The position numbers were made by a program, and so were the translations under genes. Under the pieces are notes generated by a model, which searched no databases, had not been told where the DNA came from, and saw only the letters and a program-made list of their open reading frames with translations. Positions 34,254 through 45,865 of a DNA stretch of 64,000 bases are shown here, piece after piece. The DNA comes from Echinarachnius parma (Eukaryota > Echinodermata > Echinoidea > Clypeasteroida > Echinarachniidae). The stretch lies in contig JBAMJV010003314.1 of the NCBI GenBank assembly GCA_037951105.1, positions 62,001 to 126,000 of the forward strand, read 5' to 3'. Within the stretch, counting starts at the first letter, position 1. Each line of letters begins with the position of its first letter.

Positions 34254-35023
34254 GCCCTCGCACTGGTCATGACTAGTATAATCCTAGTACCTGCAATCCT
34301 CATTTTGTATAAATTGCCATATCACATCCATAATTTGAATCCTCACATTCTCTTGAAACAAAGCGGGTTCCCTAAATAACATGTATCGATCTACTACTTT
34401 ATAAGAACCAAACAAACGTTTGATATTAATAATTACTAATTGGACCTTAAAAAGGGAAACTTTGGATCGAATATATTTGATGTAAAAGATTGTCACGATG
34501 TCATATAGATGTATTATGGTATATGATATAAACTTCTAAAGTGTTTCCAAACCCGACTTTGTTAATATTATAGCCAAGGCTATGAGCTTAGGTTATAACA
34601 TAAATGAAATTTGATGTTACACAAAATAGCTAAGTTGAAGATCAGTTTATTTAACACTTTATAAAAACAACAAATTGACAAGGTAAGAACAAATGAAAAT
34701 CAAGGAATACAACTTTTACGTATACAAAATACAGACGAAATTATAAGGAGTGTAAGGAGTCGGTAGAAAAGTCAATTATTCCAACATTTATATTTGGAGT
34801 GCTATAAATAGTGCATGTGTAGTCGAATAAATTATGTTCTATGCTATGAAACTACATCTCGCATGCTCTGTTATTCTTTTAGCTGTACTACTGTATCAAG
34901 ATGATTCATGATAAAACAAATATACGATACCCACGATTAGTGAGAATGTCATGATGAGAGGTAGAGTGAACATTTTAACTTAATTCCCCTACCCCATTTT
35001 GGATTGATGACCCAAGCTTGCCT

Positions 35024-35554
35024 AGTCACATCTGACCGGATTGCGTAAACGAACAGCAAAATTGTCAATTCGTTCGTCTCCGTTTGTATATGTTTCTTGT
35101 CCGTTTATTGTTATTGTGAATACGTTCCTTGTACGGCGATATATGTTCTATCCGTTTGAAAGTTTTGTGCATGCACAAAACTTAAAACGGACACCACCGA
35201 ACACAATCATACGTTGATCGTACGTTTGTTGTGCGTTGTGCATCCGTTTTGTTCGGAACTCGTACGTTTCTCGTCCTGTACTTGTCATTCGTATCCGTTG
35301 ATGTCCGGTGGACCTGTGTCACGACTGGACAACTAACGGATTTCGAACAAAACGGATGCACAACGTACAACAAACGGACGACCAGCGGACGACTACTTTT
35401 AAACGTATAGAACAGACATCGCCGTACAATGAACGTATTCACCGAACAAGAAACGGACAAGAAACGTATACGAACGGAGACGAACGGAGACGAATGGATT
35501 GACAATGTTGCTGTTCGTTTGGCATACGTTTACTCAATCCGGTCAGATGTGACC
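35024..35554. mobile_element. foldback element, near-perfect 530-bp palindrome
   Basis: The ends are exact inverted copies (GTCACATCTGACCGGATTG and CAATCCGGTCAGATGTGAC), and similarity continues almost to the centre near 35289, so each arm is about 265 bp with practically no spacer. It is rich in CGTTTG/CAAACG words. No counterpart is present in the right duplicate, so it probably arrived after the duplication. Frames through it (35182-35505) are palindrome artefacts. Confidence 0.8.
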
Positions 35555-36480
35555 GGGCCATTAGTCTTGACTACATTTTCCCACACAACACGGTCAGACA
35601 CGCAAACAGACACATACACACACTTACATGACATATTCACACAAAGAGAAAACGGAACACATACACACACGCGCAAACACATACACACACACTATAATAC
35701 GTTTTGTAAATCCATCATTAACAAGCCGAGGCAACCAGATAGTTACTGTGAATAGGGTTTCAACTACAGCTTAAAATTACATCATCCTCATTATTTTACT
35801 AGTCCATTTTATGTGCCACTGCCGAAAGGGCTCCATTTGATAACTAAGCCTCCATTGCTGCGAACAGCAGGGGAAATGTATTCGTTTTATGAGTAAGCAA
35901 ATTAAACTCGACCTACGTATCATGCCCATCCAGGGTACGAAAGAAACTCAAGATGTAGTCCTTCTCCTTAAAGTTTCCATAAATTATCTAAACATCAATA
36001 TTTGCAATGAGTACATATCAAGATAAGTGTCTTGTTTGTTGCTAAAACATGAATTTGCGGATACAAGTACAGATACCAGACTTTTGAGAGTTACAGTCAT
36101 TAGTCATGTTTAATGTGAAACAAAGAGATGACAATGTCAGGTGATAACTTATCTTTCGAAACATGAGCATCCAGTTGTTCGGTTAAGAAAATGTACTTTC
36201 AAGTTCTCGTTGAAATGATTAATTGACATTGTAAATAATGACGAAACAAATTTTAAAGTAACTATTGTACAGTTTTCAAGAGATTACCGAAACAAAATAA
36301 TGATGACAGGATATAAGTTAATGCTCAAGAGAAAAATGGTATGGTTGGAAAGGGTGTGGTCAACATGATTACCATTAAAAGCGAACAACACCAAATATAG
36401 TCCTTTGTCATTTATACAAAAAATGTTTTAGTAATCCATTCTATCTACCAACCACAGAGAAATGTGTCACCAAAACATTT

Positions 36481-37270
36481 TGAGAGTCGTATACAGCCTA
36501 GCTTTCGATCCTAGCAGAATCTTCGTCAGGGCACAAATGACAGTAACTACAGAAAAAACACAGAATATATACCAACATAAACACATGTATGGAAGGGGGG
36601 CTGGAAAGAGGAAAGGAGGCGGAGACACAAAACAATGAAAGCAACTGTGAGTGGGTGAGTGTCAGGACTGCTTGACCAATCAGGTAAAAACAGGCATGGG
36701 TGGGTCATTAAGTGGCTGCAGTCAAAGAAAATGTGATGAGAGGGTAAGGCTTAGAGAAGAATAGAGGTAGAGAGGATCAAAGAAAAAAATCAAGAAATGG
36801 AAAGAGACATGTGAACAAAAGACAGTTAATGAGGTGTGGGGGTGCACTAGGGGAATTAAGAGGGGAGGAACAATAGAGGGGATTATGAGTGTAGGGGATG
36901 GGAGCGAGAGGATTAGGACAAAGAAAGTGAAGTGAAGTGTGTTGCAGGATCGGATGAATAGGATAGCCGAGATCAAAGGAGAGAGTGGAAAGGATGAGGA
37001 CCTAGTAGGTGATGATATGTAGGGAAGCAACATAGAAAAATGAATGGGACAGGGAGTTTAAAAGAGATAGTGCACAAAAGGAAGCCTAAATAGGTAGGTG
37101 ATCAGAGGGAAGGCGGAGAGACAAATGAGGGTGGAACAATATGATCAAAATAGAGGTGGAACTATGCATGATGAGAATGTGGATGTATATGAATAAGCCC
37201 ATGTTTATGGACAGTGTACCTATAGAGAGAAATTAAATGCAAAAAGTATAACATATTAATAAACCAAAAC
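36481..37270 (-). mobile_element. insert with Penelope-like end, hammerhead-like core
   Basis: The right duplicate lacks this block: at 46754 it runs straight from CCAAAACATT into TGTATACAAACTG. At its left edge the minus strand carries CTGACGA, a 6-bp stem (GATTCT with AGGATC), GAAA and AGCTAGGCT, the layout of a hammerhead ribozyme core as described for Penelope-like retroelements. The cleavage position carries G rather than A/C/U, and I see no stem I, so this copy is likely inactive. A GA-rich tract (36590-37170) fills the rest. Confidence 0.4.
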
Positions 37271-37582
37271 ATTTTCATACAAGCTGTATAATCATTACTA
37301 TTGCGAAAGATCATTCGTGGGGCTGCAGAAACTAACTTGTTTTTATATCATAAGAACTAAATCATATCTCAAATTCCTAGACAATATAATATGGGCCGCG
37401 ACGCGAGAAAAGGGCCCTTAGCGCTGCTGAGTCAATACGCTGTAAATCAACACGGAAGTCAAACTACTAATTCATGTGGCGCGAACGTGTGAAAAAATAC
37501 TGCATGCACGGCCGGATCAGCGCAGTCACACAGTACACGCCAGCTCGGAAAAAAACTAGTAACAAATCCTGGTTTTTGCTGC

Positions 37583-37609
37583 ATGGAACTCTCAAGCATG
37601 GATGAAACG
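37583..37609 (+). CDS. possible first coding exon of the transposon gene
   Basis: ATGGAACTCTCAAGCATGG begins MELSSMDET and is followed at once by a consensus donor (ACG|GTAAGA). It lies 190 bp inside the transposon's left end, a reasonable place for a start exon. Its phase (0) does not match the 39233 exon (phase 2), so at least one exon is missing from the model or the call is wrong. Confidence 0.25.
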
Positions 37610-39232
37610 GTAAGAAAAAATCAATATTAATTTGTAGAAAAAAAGTAATATATGTAGGTGTGCTATGGGGCTTTGATGAGTATGACTGCGTGAAGCTCAC
37701 ATTCCTGCTCACACTCAGTCAAACGGTGTCCAGTCCGAAGCTTTGAATTTTGTGTTGGCCAGTTGAATGATGTAGTAATTCGTACGAGCCATCCAGCATT
37801 TCTGGACCAATTTACTAGTAGATGTGGTACGAGCCTATGGCTATAGTCACATCTACAAAGTAAATGGTTCACCCAGGTAACGCATACTTAGTATTACTAA
37901 TACTATAGTAATACGTTAACTTAACAATAAAGGCTGCATGTACCTCATTTGCAAAGCTTCAAGTTCAACAAAGTCAAAGACAAAGTTCAACAGGGAGTTC
38001 AACATTGTTGTTTGAGATGAGAAAATGAGTTGTTATTATAATTCCATTTCCATCATGCACAAATCTAGATCTACTAACTAAAAAGATCTAGTCTTAGAGA
38101 CTCTTAGTTATCATATAGTTTATTTTTTTAGTACACAAAAAAAAAATACTAGTCTACAAAATAATACAATTACAAAAATCTAAATGGCAAATTAAAGTAA
38201 ACAATAACATGTTGAAATTTGAAGCTATGCTGAATGTATTAAAATGTAGTTTTATAATGGATACCATGTACACGGTACAGTAACATTAACATTATGAACT
38301 GTTTTGTCCACACTTTAATTTCTACATTTCATAGCATCTAAGTTCTAAGTCTAACTCTGTCACTGAAAAATAATTAAACAAGCGGCATGTGTTACTATTG
38401 TAAATTGCCTTTCCATCATGCACTAACCTGCACTTACTCATGCACTTACTTACAGTTACTGCATTTTATTTATTTATCAGCATAATTATATAGACTTACG
38501 ATTTGTTTAATCAGTTATAGAGTAGAGGTTTACACTCATGACCGAGTCTTAAGTTTATAAATCTGTGGGTGTGTAAAGTACATGTAGAACTAGAAGAGGG
38601 AAAAGTATTTCGGCGCACGTCACACTGTTTTACAACATGAGCATGTACTAAAAGTAACAATAACAGTAACACAAAAGTTGCACATTTTAAAAATATTTGA
38701 CGACTCCTGCTTGTAAGTTATAAAAGTTAGTTCTGACATAAAAAAAAGAAAATGCTACTTAATTTAATTGGTATTCCAATGAAATATGTTCCTTTGTTTT
38801 TTAAATAGTGTTGTCTATTATAGTGATTACTATAGAAAATATATATATATTATCAAGCGATACATTTCTGCCAAGTTCTAAATAGATTTTCTACTTTGAT
38901 GTAAGCAAATAGTTTGATCATACATGACCCCTTGTAAAAGGCTGACACTACTTTAAATCTGAAGTTTTCTTGAAATGTGCTATGGTTAAACCATGAACTG
39001 ATATATACATGTATATGGATTTTTTTTTGCAATTGAATAAATCAGACGATACTGTGATTTCATCTAGAAATGAAGAATAGTATGTAAATCAATTTTAATA
39101 TTAAATACTTACAACGTGTTGCATGTCCTGGTATATCTTGAGTACTGAGGCTGAAGTAATTAAGTATAATTTTTTTTCCATTTGCTATTGAGTACAAGTA
39201 TTTTTGATATTCAAACTATTCATGCATTTCAG

Positions 39233-39650
39233 GTCTGACTGTGACAGCCTAGGAGAGTTTGCAGAGGTGGTGGACAAGTCCTCATCCTTGAGTGTCCCCA
39301 AGCTATACAACAGTGGTCAGGGATGGCAGTGGCATGACTGGAAGGGGTTCCTGTCCAAATACTTCAGGAAATTAACTGGTATCCGGAAGTATGCGTACTT
39401 AGGATTCAGCCAAGACAAGCCGGGTATTGTCTATGTTCGTGAGAGGATCGGAGATGAGGAAATGGCCAGAAGCTTGATGAAGAGAGGTGTGGAGCCACCA
39501 CATGCGATGTGCCCGGCCATACTGAAGCCTCCGGGACTTAGTTTAGACCACCAGAACTATCTTTTCAAGCAAATTCGGCCATTTGTCAGGCCAGCCTGTC
39601 GGGATCTGACCTGCCCTGAGCCTCAGAGACTAAGATCTACTGAACAGTAG
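39233..39650 (+). CDS. terminal exon of an unrecognised transposon-borne protein
   Basis: An acceptor (gcatttcag) opens a frame of about 138 codons ending at TAG 39648. It is clearly protein-like: GWQWHDWKGFLSKYFRKLTG, IRKYAYLGFSQDKPGIVYVR, a His/Pro/Cys stretch HAMCPAILKPPGL and a final CRDLTCPEPQRLR. GC content and codon balance differ from the AT-rich surroundings. The WHDW...FF.KL.GI.KY...F pattern looks like the conserved C-terminal block seen in uncharacterised transposon-linked proteins of invertebrates, but I cannot name the family. No DDE or zinc-finger signature is evident here. Confidence 0.55.
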
Positions 39651-39862
39651 ATCGGGCTTGTCCCTTAGGCAACCTCTCCAAATAGAACAAGTTATCACAC
39701 GGGTGATATTCAACTTGTCCAACAGTGGACAAGCATTAGCTCTCACAGACATTTTTGTTTAATGATGAATTGTGATACTTTTGTTTCTTCCATGAAAATT
39801 GTTCACACCAAGGTACACCAAGGCATATCAGCTTTTTTCACATTTTGTTGTATGTTCCCTTT

Positions 39863-40462
39863 AAAGGGACAGGCCCTCTTTTACAAAACGTCTGAACAGT
39901 TTCCAATTGACGAATGGGGATACAGATCAAATAGCCCTGTAATTTGGATTATATGAAAGAAAAACGAATCCGTTCCTCCATCAAACTATATTTAGGTCAA
40001 TAAAGGAGTTTAACTGTGTTAGCATAATATTACAACAATATTGTACTTTTTCTTGTAAAGGCATTGTGAAGCCGACATTTGTCACGGGAAAAGATCTAAA
40101 AAAATAAGAATATAATTATAATGACATGTAGTCGGTTAAAACGAGGTTTGGTTATTCTGTTTAGTATTCGCTTATGCTGTTGCTGTTTGTGCGCGGGTCA
40201 CGTAGCTAGCGCGGGTTACGTAAGGGTCACGCATGGCAATGTGGTACTCTGTGAATCCGTGTGCGAACTTTCTCACCGGGTGAATACATGTATAATGCAC
40301 AATTAAATGTTGGATGACATTTGATTAGTTTTATGTCTATAACTCCCCGAAAAAGAGATTTCAAGCCCTAATTTTTCAGGCATGCTGTTAAATGACATTT
40401 TCTTTCACATAAGACAATAACCTCGCAACTTTTGAAATTTGGCTTGTAAAAGAGAGCCTCCT
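39863..40462. mobile_element. MITE with AGGGACAGGCCCTC ends, nested in the transposon
   Basis: Left end AGGGACAGGCCCTCTTTTAC and right end GTAAAAGAGAGCCTCCT are inverted, each next to TTAA. The right TTAA is shared with the next element at 40466, so two different elements abut at one target site. Non-coding. Confidence 0.65.
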
Positions 40463-40465
40463 TTA

Positions 40466-40815
40466 AAGGGATCTAGTAACTTTGTTGACACGTGCAAAAA
40501 GTGATGAATGGTTGATGCAATGTATATTGTTATCTGATATGTCCCATCAAATGGACGTTGCATGGCAGAGTAATGAGCAAAAATGCAAAGTGATATTCAC
40601 TAACTCACTGCACTCACTTTGTACACGGTTTCAAACTCCAACAGAGTTTTTATTATCTGAACACTTCAATCGTACATATCTTTTTAACAAAAGGAAAATT
40701 TGAAATAACCGAAACCTGTCCCATGATTGTATCGTCAATACGAATACAAGGTATGAGGGAACCGCTAGAATTCAAATTGGATTTTTAGGATTCGGGCTAT
40801 GTTACTAAGTCCATT
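40466..40815. mobile_element. MITE family 2 copy
   Basis: The left end AGGGATCTAGTAACTTTGTT and the right end ATGTTACTAAGTCCAT are inverted, with TTAA at both borders. The interior matches 7142 and 52365. About 350 bp. Confidence 0.65.
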
Positions 40816-41164
40816 TAAAAAGAATATTTTACCATTTGTATATACTGTATATTGATAGAACGAGGCAAACCATGGTTTTTCTCTTTTTCTGTATGTCACC
40901 ACAATGTTAATCTTATACTTATAGGGTGACTAAATTACAAATGCATGTTGACTTTTGTTGATCTGTAATAATGAATACATCACATATCTTTGTCATATTT
41001 TTTATGTTATTTTTTCTTTTACCTATATTCTACCTGCTAAGCTCCATTAAGAAAATAGTGCATTCAGAGCTTGGAATTGCCAGATCTTTATGTTAGATAA
41101 GGTACCTTATATATATATTTTTTGTATTAATTCCTGTACAATCAATACACTATTCTGTGCAATA

Positions 41165-41420
41165 TTAAAGGGATAGTTGAGTTTTGGTCAAACTGAATTT
41201 TAGTAACCAAAACGTGCATCATAACAGTACAAACTAAAAGTTATAACTTCACCATGCTCGACAATAAACGACTAAGTAAAAATCTGGTTATCATTCAAAA
41301 AGAACCATTACAACTCTAGAGTTGGTTACCAGCATTTTTCATACAAAATTGTGCATGGGATGTTTTGTTAAAATAATTATTAAATAGATATGTCATCAAC
41401 AACTATTTAAAACCCTCTAT
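41165..41420. mobile_element. MITE family 1 fragment
   Basis: This has TTAAAGGGATAGTTGAGTTT and CATGCTCGACAATAAACGAC in the order found in the copy at 23185. The right inverted end is not recognised. The remainder of the host transposon (41421-42992) shows no coding exon that I can support; 42200-42420 contains a local inverted repeat around AGTTCAATGGGCAAGCAGTG and CACTGTAACACTGTTTGCC. Confidence 0.45.
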
Positions 41421-43018
41421 TGAATTTGTTTGAAAGAAGTGTGCATGTATTTATTTTATGTATTTTTAAACCTCTTAGCGTGCCAGGGATTTTAATGCTC
41501 TATGTCAATTGTGTGCATTATAACACGCAAAAATGCGAATCAAGATAATGCCTGGCAAGACAATATTTAAATTAAATATTTTGAATTCAAATTTTAAAAC
41601 TATGAGATAATTTGATCCTATTTTCATGTCCATCTCAAATATCTTGATGTTTGAAGAAGAATATCTGTATACATTCATCTGCATTCAAATAACCTTTATT
41701 CGTCTTATGATAATGGAATGTGTTAAGGTTACGTTTATATTTTAGTTTTCATGTCTTTTATTATTTTCTGTACATTAATAAATGATTTAATTTTCATTTG
41801 TATAGGGTTTAATATTGAAATGCCTATACGGTTCTGTGGATTTATTCTTCATCCCAAATCCTGTAAGAGTTATGTTGCTACGGTAACAATGATGTAAATA
41901 TGTAAATTTAAAAAAATATATATATTTTTTAAATCTTGATATCCAGAGCTTCTTTGTATGACTTGAAAATTCTTGGTTGTCTGGGTTGTGTTCGGTGACT
42001 GACTTACATGTAATTGGGTGTGATATACATGTGTGTAGAGGATAAAAAAGAGAAATACACAAATGATTTGTTATCCACTAGAGTGGTGAAGTGTGACGTC
42101 ATCAAAGGTCTATTAGAATTTCTCAATTTGAACTTCATTTTTCGAAAGAGCATAACAAATAATGTCCAAATGTCAAAAATAAATTGAATATGTTAAGTAT
42201 TGGCTGAGATATGCAGATCCGAATTAATTTTAGTTCAATGGGCAAGCAGTGTTATAATGCTTTGGTTCATAAAGTTATGAACCAGAGCACTGTAACACTG
42301 TTTGCCTATTGGAAAAACAAATTATTTGAATGGGCATATCCCATGCCAAACTTTACATATTCAATTAATTTTTTGACATTTGGACATTATTTTTGATGCT
42401 CTTTCGGAAAATGAAGTTAAAAATGAGAAATTCTAAAAATAGATTTGTATGACGTCATAGCATCTGTAATGTATGGTCTGTAAACACTTGGTTGTCATGG
42501 TAACAAGACATGTACTTGTTTTTTAGAGGGGGGGAGGCAGGGTTCATGTCACTCAATCTGTAAAACAAGTTAGAAAAGATGGTCTCTTTTTTAAAATTAT
42601 ATGCATTATCTCTAATCCAGTAGTCTGTAAGAAATCGGTTACCATGGTTACCATAATAATTATTTTCATTATTTTTATTCTTTTTAGATTTTTTATCCAT
42701 TCAACAATATCTGAACTTCAACTTCGTGTATGCTTGACAGATATGGGTCGTGTATTGAAGAAGGGATGACTATTATGAGTGTATGCGTTTGTGTGTGATT
42801 TGCATGCGCAGTGGGGAGAGAAGAAACTTGCAGAGAAGTTACACAATAGCAGAATTGGGGGCAAAACAGATTTTTTTCAATTACCCGATTTTGACACTTA
42901 GGAGTGGAATTTCAGAAAAATGTTTGCATATCCAAAAACTATAGAGTTTGTACTTTCATTTGGTAGTGAAAACTCACTATTTGTATGGCCTAAGGGCCCT
43001 TTTTACGCGTCGCGGCCC

Positions 43019-44176
43019 ATATGTAAATCTAATTCTGCACACCCATGAACACATCATTTTGCATTATTACAAGTTTTCAAATTATTTATTACTAATTAAC
43101 GTTTTATTTCATCTTGGTTGCCCTTTTAGTTAAACAACTGATCTACCAACGGGCCCTGCATACAATTAAAAAAATGCAATTTACAATTTTAAAACAAACA
43201 AAATAATGACAATCAATACAAATTAATTACAAATAAGAAAAATAAAACAATTAAGAAACCAGAGATAATTAACAACTACTTTTATTCAAAAATAAACTAA
43301 GAAAAGAAAAGAGGAAAACAAAAATGAACTATTACTCTAACTGGGACTGTCATAGTGTGTTATATATTTACTGTTCGATGTATACAAGAAAATAAATAAT
43401 GATAATAATTATGATGCGATCAATTAATGATCCAAATTGTCCATTGTTCCAAATTATCGAACCTAAATACTGAAACTACATGCTTTTTATATATTCTTTG
43501 TTTGGCTTAATTACATATAAAGGATTATCGATGGCATATCTTGTAAATATATGCGGAGTTCTGAAGAGTATCATAATTTTCAAATAATCAGGTGAAAGTC
43601 CATTTATAACTTTAAACATATACAAACAAAATTGATGATGTTTTTATTCTAAAAGACCTAATTTTCTAACCTTTTTGGTGGAATGGACCAATAATGCAAT
43701 TCTCATTCAAATATTACAAAATGATGTTGGTTTGTTGGTTTCCCTTTCACAATAGACAGGTAACCCCCACACTATGCAATATGACACTAGTTATACGACT
43801 ACAATTATGATTATTACAAACGTACAAGTAAAGAAGGAGAATGATTGGTCGTGCGTGCTTTCTTCTTTGCATATAGGCGTATGGGCGTGGCAATACCATA
43901 TATTCTTTGCAATCAGTTTCTAGTTGTCGGTTGAAAAGTGTGCTTGATTGCAATGGTTTCTATCTAGTGAGGCGTAGATTTGTGTCGGCTATTTTCAAAG
44001 AGTATATCAGAATATTGACAAGTGCTTCTTTATGATAATTTCTACATTAACAAACAAACAAAGTAGAATCAAAGAGCTTGATATTGTGGGGTTTTGTATG
44101 AATTCGTGTTGGAATTTGCTCTTGTCTTTGTCGGACGACTGCTGTTTCATACAATACGTAGTACCTGACAACGACG
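43019..44176. repeat. duplicated segment, left copy (second part)
   Basis: After the transposon the duplicated segment resumes (TTTTGCATTATTACAAGTTTTC) and matches 46930 onward, including TGGACCAATAATGCAATTCT and AAGTAAAGAAGGAGAATGATTGG. About 500 bp of AT-rich sequence (43100-43660) is present here but not in the right copy. The final part is the presumed promoter of fragment C. The empty site corresponding to the element at 47029 lies near 43708. Confidence 0.65.
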
Positions 44177-44267
44177 ATGTCTTTTACAATTATTGTCCGT
44201 ATATAAGCGTTGCTTATCTGCTTCTGTTGTCTGCATATATCTCTTGCACTGGCTCAGGACTTCCAAG
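44177..44267 (+). pseudogene. fragment C exon 1: signal peptide with nonsense codon
   Basis: This 91-bp exon is the same length as gene D exon 1 (47920-48010) and aligns codon by codon. It reads MSFTIIVRI and then TAA where gene D has TCA (Ser). The rest of the hydrophobic core and the donor (CAAG|GTATGA) are still present. With the stop at codon 10 the signal peptide cannot be made from this start. This supports fragment C being non-functional. Confidence 0.8.
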
Positions 44268-45035
44268 GTATGAAATAATATTAGATTTGGATCCTACAAA
44301 ATACTTAACATAAACTTTGGCAAAGTAAGTTGGCGGGAAAAGCATACCCTGTTCCAACTGGACAGATTATGATTGTTATTTGACAAAGTTATAATTTGTT
44401 CGTGTAACTGTTCACAACCTTATATACTTTAATCCCTTGAAAAATGGTTACCGTAATTTGAAATGATAGCGATAGTATATTTGGTTTAAACAAATAGAAC
44501 GAGTCTTCTTGATTAGTTTGGTAGTATAGTTTTACTAACATAACGTAACTAAATTAGCCGATAACATTTTTACAAAAGTTGATGAACTAAACCTAAAACA
44601 AAAAATTAAGTCCCCAAATATGACATGTAGATAGGAAACAATGCATTAAAATGAGAGGTTACCGTTACTTCATGGTTGAGTAAGCACAAACTAACGAGAC
44701 AAATTATTGTCATTTTCAAAATTTTAATTTACACTATCTTAATAAATGCCTTTCACCACATGTGTCATTCAAAAATAAAAATGGATAGAATTTCAAACAG
44801 CATTGTTTCGGAAATCATAATAAATGCATTTAGCCACATGTGCTGGTTCACAACTATGCACAGGCATGCGGAAGTTCTTGTGACTTTTTAAACAATATCA
44901 TTTTGTTTTTAGTCTGCGCTCAATCAGACACGTAGTTGTTAAGAAATTGTTTCGGGGGGACTTACTTTTTGTGCTCAGTTTATAATGTTAAAACATTTCT
45001 TGATCATTAATAAAATTTACTTGTTTTAATCACAG

Positions 45036-45143
45036 AGCATTATGATCTTGGACCCAGCACCAAGATCAATATCACAACAAGCGACTTGGAGAGAGTGTAC
45101 AGTAATGGTGACTCATATCCCATGTGGACCTTCAGTACCTCAG
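45036..45143 (+). pseudogene. fragment C exon 2: truncated first CUB
   Basis: The acceptor cacag and the phase-1 frame encode TKINITTSDLERVYSNGDSY and PMWTFSTS, almost identical to gene D exon 2, and then stop matching at 45143. From there the sequence is the start of the next duplicated unit (TTCAGTTCAGTTTATTTAAC). Only about 35 of roughly 95 residues remain. The break is a duplication junction, not an insertion. 44268-45035 is the retained intron. Confidence 0.85.
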
Positions 45144-45472
45144 TTCAGTTCAGTTTATTTAACACTTCATAAAAACAACAAATTGACAAGGTAAGAACAA
45201 AAGAAAATCAAGGAATACAAGTTCTACATACAAAGTATACAAAATACGGACAAAATTATAAAGTGTAAGGAGTCGGTAGAAAGGCTGTAATTGCCTTATG
45301 TAAAAACCAACCCCAGTAAAGCAAAGTAACGTACATACAAACGATACATCTATGTAAATATACAATAATTTAAGCCCCTTGTCTTGATGGGGTATATAAT
45401 ATAATGCACGTTATAAAATATCCATAATTATTCAAGCATAATACTCGCACATACTCACACACACACACACAC

Positions 45473-45524
<52 letters not shown>

Positions 45525-45820
45525 TCTTGTAAGAACCTTCAATCCGGGATATGGTTATAAACACCTTCAAACGGGGATATGCCGGTTTGTTTAATGATGT
45601 TTGGGTTGTCCCCGGTTTGCTGGTGTGTAAACGTGGCAATATGCCCAATTAGCGGGTTTAAAAATACACACACATTCACTTGCATTTACACACACACACA
45701 CACATTTATACACCCACTATGTAAAAAAACATGCAAAACGGGCATATAAGGGATATCCTTAAAAAAACATAATAACATACACTATATCCCCCTGTTCGGA
45801 AACCGGGGATATGCCCGGTA

Positions 45821-45865
<45 letters not shown>

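Larger units (their letters stand above)
34643..37392. repeat. duplicated segment, left copy (first part)
   Basis: Starting CAGTTTATTTAACACTTTAT at 34643, this segment matches 45151 onward in blocks (for example ATTGACAAGGTAAGAAC, TCAAGATAAGTGTC, GAAACATGAGCATCCAGTTG). After the transposon at 37393-43018 the match resumes and continues through the signal exon at 44177 to 45143. It is one unit of a tandem duplication. The left copy has gained a foldback element, a Penelope-like insert and a 5.6-kb DNA transposon that the right copy lacks. 34254-34642 before it shows no feature. Confidence 0.75.
37393..43018. mobile_element. 5.6-kb DNA transposon with GGGCCGCGACGCG ends
   Basis: Inverted ends GGGCCGCGACGCG (left, then AGAAAAGGGCCCTTAG) and CGCGTCGCGGCCC (right, preceded by CTAAGGGCCCTTTTTA) give about 30 bp of terminal repeat. 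ATAT flanks each side, a possible target duplication. It interrupts the left copy of the duplicated segment; the uninterrupted counterpart lies near 46890. It contains one clear coding exon (39233-39650), other MITEs (39863 and 40466) and a family 1 MITE (41165). Superfamily not recognised. Confidence 0.7.

Noticed and set aside
35182..35755. Thr/Arg/Asp-rich ORFs on both strands
   Set aside because: They lie in the palindromic foldback element and read the same sequence in both directions.
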